64,000 nucleotides of DNA from Lachnospiraceae bacterium C1.1 (GTDB taxonomy: Bacteria; Bacillota; Clostridia; Lachnospirales; Lachnospiraceae): assembly GCA_030434875.1 (NCBI GenBank), contig JAUISW010000001.1, positions 1,189,501 to 1,253,500 of the forward strand, in the 5' to 3' direction. Shown here piece by piece: positions 60,057-64,000 of this stretch. Positions within the stretch are counted from its first letter, which is position 1. Each line of letters starts with the position of its first letter. A program made the translations under genes and the position numbers. The notes under the pieces were generated by a model. It had not been told where the DNA came from and made no database searches. It saw nothing but the letters and a program-made list of their open reading frames with translations.

Positions 60057-63000
60057 ATGAAGTATTCACTTGGAATAGATATTGGATCAACGACTGTAAA
60101 AGTCGCTCTCCTTGATGAAAACAAAAACAGAAGATATTCTGATTACAGACGTCATTATGCAAATATAAAAGAAACTCTCCGCGAACTTTTGGAAGATGCT
60201 TTTAAAGAGGTTGGAGATGTTGATATTTCACCGGTCATAACAGGTTCCGGTGGTCTTACATTGGCGCAGTGCCTTAATATTCCTTTTGTTCAGGAGGTTG
60301 TTGCAGTATCAACAGCCCTTCAGGACTATGCACCAAATACTGATGTTGCTATCGAGCTTGGCGGTGAAGATGCCAAGATCATATATTTTGAAGACGGAAA
60401 TATTGAGCAGCGAATGAACGGTATATGTGCCGGAGGAACAGGTTCTTTTATAGATCAGATGGCTTCTTTGCTTCATACTGATGCTTCCGGACTAAACGAA
60501 TACGCAAAAAATTATCAGTCTTTATATACAATCGCTGCAAGATGCGGAGTTTTCGCAAAAAGTGATATTCAGCCTCTTATCAATGAAGGTGCTGCTAAGG
60601 AAGATCTTGCTGCATCCATTTTCCAGGCTGTTGTAAACCAGACAATTTCCGGTCTTGCCTGCGGAAAACCCATCAGAGGACATGTCGCTTTTCTCGGAGG
60701 ACCTCTTCATTTCCTTTCCGAGCTTAAGAATGCATTTATCCGTACTCTCAATCTCGATGATGAGCATACGATCGCACCTGATCACTCACACCTTTTTGCA
60801 GCAATAGGTTCAGCTTTAAATCATGAAGAAGCTACAGTAACTCTTAGCTCCGTTATAGAGCAGCTCAGAGGCGAGATCAAAATAGCATTCGAAGTAGCAA
60901 GAATGGAACCTCTTTTTGCAAATAAAGATGAATACAATGAATTCAAAGAGAGACACGCTAAGCACAAGGTTGAGTCTGCTGACCTGGCTTCTTACAAAGG
61001 TAATGCCTATCTCGGAATAGATGCCGGATCAACAACAACAAAATGTGCATTAATATCCGAAGAAGGAAAACTTCTTTATTCCTTCTATTCAAGCAATAAT
61101 GGTTCTCCTTTGAAGACCGCTATAAGATCTATAAAGGAAATTTATGAGCTCAAACCGCGTGCAGTCCGAATTGTAGGCGCCTGCTCTACCGGTTATGGTG
61201 AAGCTCTTATTAAATCCGCACTTATGCTTGATGAAGGTGAAGTAGAGACAGTTGCACATTATTATGCTGCTTCTTTCTTTGAGCCTGATGTTGACTGTAT
61301 CCTTGATATCGGCGGACAGGATATGAAGTGCATAAAGATAAAGAATCATTCTGTAGATTCTGTTCAGCTTAACGAAGCTTGTTCTTCAGGATGCGGTTCC
61401 TTTATTGAAACTTTCGCAAAATCACTTAATTTTTCAGTTGAAGACTTTGCTTCAGAAGCACTTTTTGCCGAGCATCCCATCGATCTTGGTACCAGATGTA
61501 CTGTTTTCATGAATTCAAAGGTTAAACAGGCACAGAAGGAAGGTGCTCAGGTTTCTGATATCTCTGCAGGACTTGCATATTCTGTAATAAAAAATGCACT
61601 CTTCAAGGTTATCAAAGTTTCAGATGCTTCTGAACTTGGTAAAAATATAGTTGTACAGGGCGGAACCTTCTACAATAATGCGGTTCTTCGCTCTTTCGAG
61701 AAAATTGCAAACTGTAAGGCCATAAGACCTGACATTGCCGGTATAATGGGTGCTTTCGGAGCAGCTCTTATAGCCCGCGAAAGACACGAAGCCGGCACAG
61801 AGTCTTCAATGCTTTCAATTAAGCAGATCAATGAGCTCGAATACACTACTTCAATGGCAAAGTGTCAGGGATGTACAAACCACTGCCGTCTTACTATCAA
61901 CCGTTTCACCGGCGGAAGAACATTTATCTCCGGAAACCGTTGTGAAAAGGGAATCGGTAAGGCAAATGCCCATAAGGATGTTCCTAATCTTTATGATTAT
62001 AAATATCACAGAATATTTGATTATGAACCCCTTACGGCAGATGAGGCATCAAGAGGCAAGATTGGTATTCCCAGAGTCCTCAATATGTATGAGAACTATC
62101 CTTTTTGGTTTACTTTCCTTACCGAGCTTGGATTTGAAGTTGTACTTTCACCACGTTCAACCCACGATATCTATTCACTCGGCATCGAATCAATTCCAAG
62201 TGAATCAGAGTGCTATCCTGCAAAACTTGCACATGGTCATGTTACCTGGCTTATAAAACATGGTATCAAAACTATCTTCTATCCTTCTATTTTCTATGAA
62301 AGAGAAGAATTTAAAGATGCAGGAAACCATTATAACTGTCCTATTGTTACCTCTTATCCGGAAAATATAAAAAACAACGTAGATGAGATCACCTCAGGAC
62401 AGATAAATTTCATAAAACCTATGCTCTCATTTGCAGCACCGGAAACAATTTATCCAAGGCTTATCGAGTGCTTCCCGGATATTCAGCCGTCTTTGATAAT
62501 AAAGGCTGTTCAGAAAGCATGGAAAGAGCTCGCTGCTGCAAGACGTGACGTACAGAGACGCGGAGAGGAAACTCTCAGATACATGGCTCAGAACCATAAA
62601 CGCGGTATCGTGCTTGCAGGAAGACCTTATCATGTGGATCCTGAGATCAATCATGGTATCCCCGAGCTTATAACACAGCATGATATCTGTGTACTTACCG
62701 AGGACTCGATCTCTCATCTTGCAAATATAGACAGAGATCTCCGTGTAATGGATCAGTGGATGTATCATACAAGACTTTATGCAGCTGCTGAATTCGTAAA
62801 AACAAGAGATGATCTCGACCTTATACAGCTTAACTCATTCGGCTGCGGACTTGACGCAGTAACAACTGATCAGGTTTATGAGATACTCTCTTCATCAGGA
62901 AAGATATATACCTGCCTTAAAATAGACGAGGTCAATAACCTCGGTGCGGCAAGGATCCGTGTACGCTCACTCCTGGCAGCTCTTCGTGTAAAGGATATGA

Positions 63001-64000
63001 AGAAGGAAACAAGGGAAATAAAGTCTTCTGCTTACAAACGTGTGGTTTATACTGAAGAAATGCAGGCTCAGGGCTATACAATCCTCTGTCCTCAGATGTC
63101 GCCTGTTCATTTTGACATTATAGAGAAAGCTTTCCAGAGTGCGGGATATAATCTCGTGATCCTTGGTAATGACGGTCGTGAAGCTGTTGATGTAGGTCTT
63201 AAATATGTAAATAACGATGCATGCTACCCTTCATTAATGGTCATCGGACAGATAATGGATGCTCTTCTCTCCGGCAAATATGACCTTAACAAGACTGCAG
63301 TAATAATGTCCCAAACCGGAGGCGGATGCAGAGCTACAAACTATATCGGATTTATCAGGCGAGCACTTGAAAAGGCAGACATGCAGCAGGTACCTGTAAT
63401 ATCTCTTAACCTAGTTGGCTTAGAGGGCAATCCCGGATTCAAGCTTTCACGCGACCTTATAATGAAAGCAATGTACGGTCTTGTATTTGGTGATATTTTC
63501 TTAAGATGTATCCTTAGAATGCGTCCTTATGAACGTGTTAAGGGATCTACGGATGCTATTCATGCAAAGTGGCTTAAAACTGTACAGGATTTTGTATCTG
63601 AGTCAAAACCGTCATTCTTTAAGTTCAGAAAGCTTTGCCGTGATATAGTTAAAGACTTTGATAATATCGCAATAGATGAAGACTTAAGAAAGCCCAGGGT
63701 AGGTATTGTCGGCGAGATTCTCGTTAAATTCATGCCTGAAGCAAATAATCATCTTGCAGACCTCTTAGAGACTGAAGGTGCAGAGCCTGTGGTTCCGGAT
63801 CTTATAGACTTCCTTCTCTACTGCTTCTATAACCAGATTTATAAAGCACAGAAACTGGGAACTTCAAGAAAAACAGCGGCAAATGCATGGCTTGGTATCA
63901 GAGCTATGGAATTTTTAAGATCTGCTGCTGCATCAGAGCTCAAAAAATCAAAGCATTTTGAAGCTCCTGAGCATATAGAAACACTCGTTAACTATGCAAA
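60057..64000 (+). CDS. 2-hydroxyacyl-CoA dehydratase activase/dehydratase fusion-type protein (3' end outside)
   Basis: The frame is open from the ATG at 60057 (AGAGGT upstream) to the window edge: 1,314 full codons. Two BadF/HgdC-type ASKHA ATPase domains are in tandem. The first is YSLGIDIGSTTVKVAL, AIELGGEDAK, NGICAGGTGSFIDQMA. The second is YLGIDAGSTTTKCALI, CILDIGGQDMKCI, EACSSGCGSFIETF. A DUF2229/HgdB-like region follows (KCQGCTNHCRL; SESECYPAKLAHGH; FGCGLDAVTTDQ; NNDACYPSLMVIGQ). These giant proteins occur in many Clostridia; activators pump an electron into radical dehydratases at ATP cost. The actual substrate is unknown. Confidence 0.92.
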   Translation, partial: MKYSLGIDIGSTTVKVALLDENKNRRYSDYRRHYANIKETLRELLEDAFKEVGDVDISPVITGSGGLTLAQCLNIPFVQEVVAVSTALQDYAPNTDVAIELGGEDAKIIYFEDGNIEQRMNGICAGGTGSFIDQMASLLHTDASGLNEYAKNYQSLYTIAARCGVFAKSDIQPLINEGAAKEDLAASIFQAVVNQTISGLACGKPIRGHVAFLGGPLHFLSELKNAFIRTLNLDDEHTIAPDHSHLFAAIGSALNHEEATVTLSSVIEQLRGEIKIAFEVARMEPLFANKDEYNEFKERHAKHKVESADLASYKGNAYLGIDAGSTTTKCALISEEGKLLYSFYSSNNGSPLKTAIRSIKEIYELKPRAVRIVGACSTGYGEALIKSALMLDEGEVETVAHYYAASFFEPDVDCILDIGGQDMKCIKIKNHSVDSVQLNEACSSGCGSFIETFAKSLNFSVEDFASEALFAEHPIDLGTRCTVFMNSKVKQAQKEGAQVSDISAGLAYSVIKNALFKVIKVSDASELGKNIVVQGGTFYNNAVLRSFEKIANCKAIRPDIAGIMGAFGAALIARERHEAGTESSMLSIKQINELEYTTSMAKCQGCTNHCRLTINRFTGGRTFISGNRCEKGIGKANAHKDVPNLYDYKYHRIFDYEPLTADEASRGKIGIPRVLNMYENYPFWFTFLTELGFEVVLSPRSTHDIYSLGIESIPSESECYPAKLAHGHVTWLIKHGIKTIFYPSIFYEREEFKDAGNHYNCPIVTSYPENIKNNVDEITSGQINFIKPMLSFAAPETIYPRLIECFPDIQPSLIIKAVQKAWKELAAARRDVQRRGEETLRYMAQNHKRGIVLAGRPYHVDPEINHGIPELITQHDICVLTEDSISHLANIDRDLRVMDQWMYHTRLYAAAEFVKTRDDLDLIQLNSFGCGLDAVTTDQVYEILSSSGKIYTCLKIDEVNNLGAARIRVRSLLAALRVKDMKKETREIKSSAYKRVVYTEEMQAQGYTILCPQMSPVHFDIIEKAFQSAGYNLVILGNDGREAVDVGLKYVNNDACYPSLMVIGQIMDALLSGKYDLNKTAVIMSQTGGGCRATNYIGFIRRALEKADMQQVPVISLNLVGLEGNPGFKLSRDLIMKAMYGLVFGDIFLRCILRMRPYERVKGSTDAIHAKWLKTVQDFVSESKPSFFKFRKLCRDIVKDFDNIAIDEDLRKPRVGIVGEILVKFMPEANNHLADLLETEGAEPVVPDLIDFLLYCFYNQIYKAQKLGTSRKTAANAWLGIRAMEFLRSAAASELKKSKHFEAPEHIETLVNYA

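Overview
The window looks like chromosome of an AT-rich, anaerobic Lachnospiraceae bacterium (Butyrivibrio/Pseudobutyrivibrio-like). Supporting signs are a single-chain eukaryotic-type glycyl-tRNA synthetase, a very large 2-hydroxyacyl-CoA dehydratase activase-type protein, an oxygen-sensitive 2,4-dienoyl-CoA reductase-type enzyme, two radical SAM enzymes, strong AGGAGG ribosome sites, and regular use of TTG and GTG starts. No tRNA or rRNA genes and no CRISPR array were seen.

Bases 1-31,000 are accessory territory. They hold alpha/beta hydrolases with LysR partners (1-6,600), TetR/Crp-type regulators beside redox and detoxification enzymes (7,000-16,500), an AAA+ ATPase, a CIRCE-controlled small heat-shock protein, surface LRR and lipoprotein genes, a class-M-like sirtuin and an IS200/IS605-type element with a TnpB nuclease. 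This half is scarred by deletions. At least ten gene remnants are visible, including a mobC with an amber stop, GNAT, MmcQ/YjbR, HIRAN, EamA and TraX fragments, and a frameshifted HD-GYP gene. It also carries several families of short palindromic repeats. One 122-bp family has three near-identical copies and one insertion that can be read against an intact paralogue.

Bases 31,000-39,100 hold two regulated anaerobic modules. The first is an AraC regulator facing a radical SAM/flavin-oxidoreductase operon and a monooxygenase gene, with a shared ~55-bp box upstream of both target transcripts. The second is a compact RiPP-type locus: a previously unlisted 48-residue peptide with two ACGTACGAGD repeats, a radical SAM/SPASM maturase and an MDR oxidoreductase, divergent from an HxlR regulator.

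Bases 39,100-60,000 are mostly housekeeping: topB, asd, argH, a Bcp-type peroxiredoxin, a shikimate dehydrogenase family gene, alaS, glyS, recO, era, an M16C peptidase, a patatin, a sigma-70-like protein lacking region 4, and a rhomboid-fold membrane protein with a zinc ribbon. From 60,057 to the window edge runs one huge CoA-dehydratase activase gene, cut by the window end.
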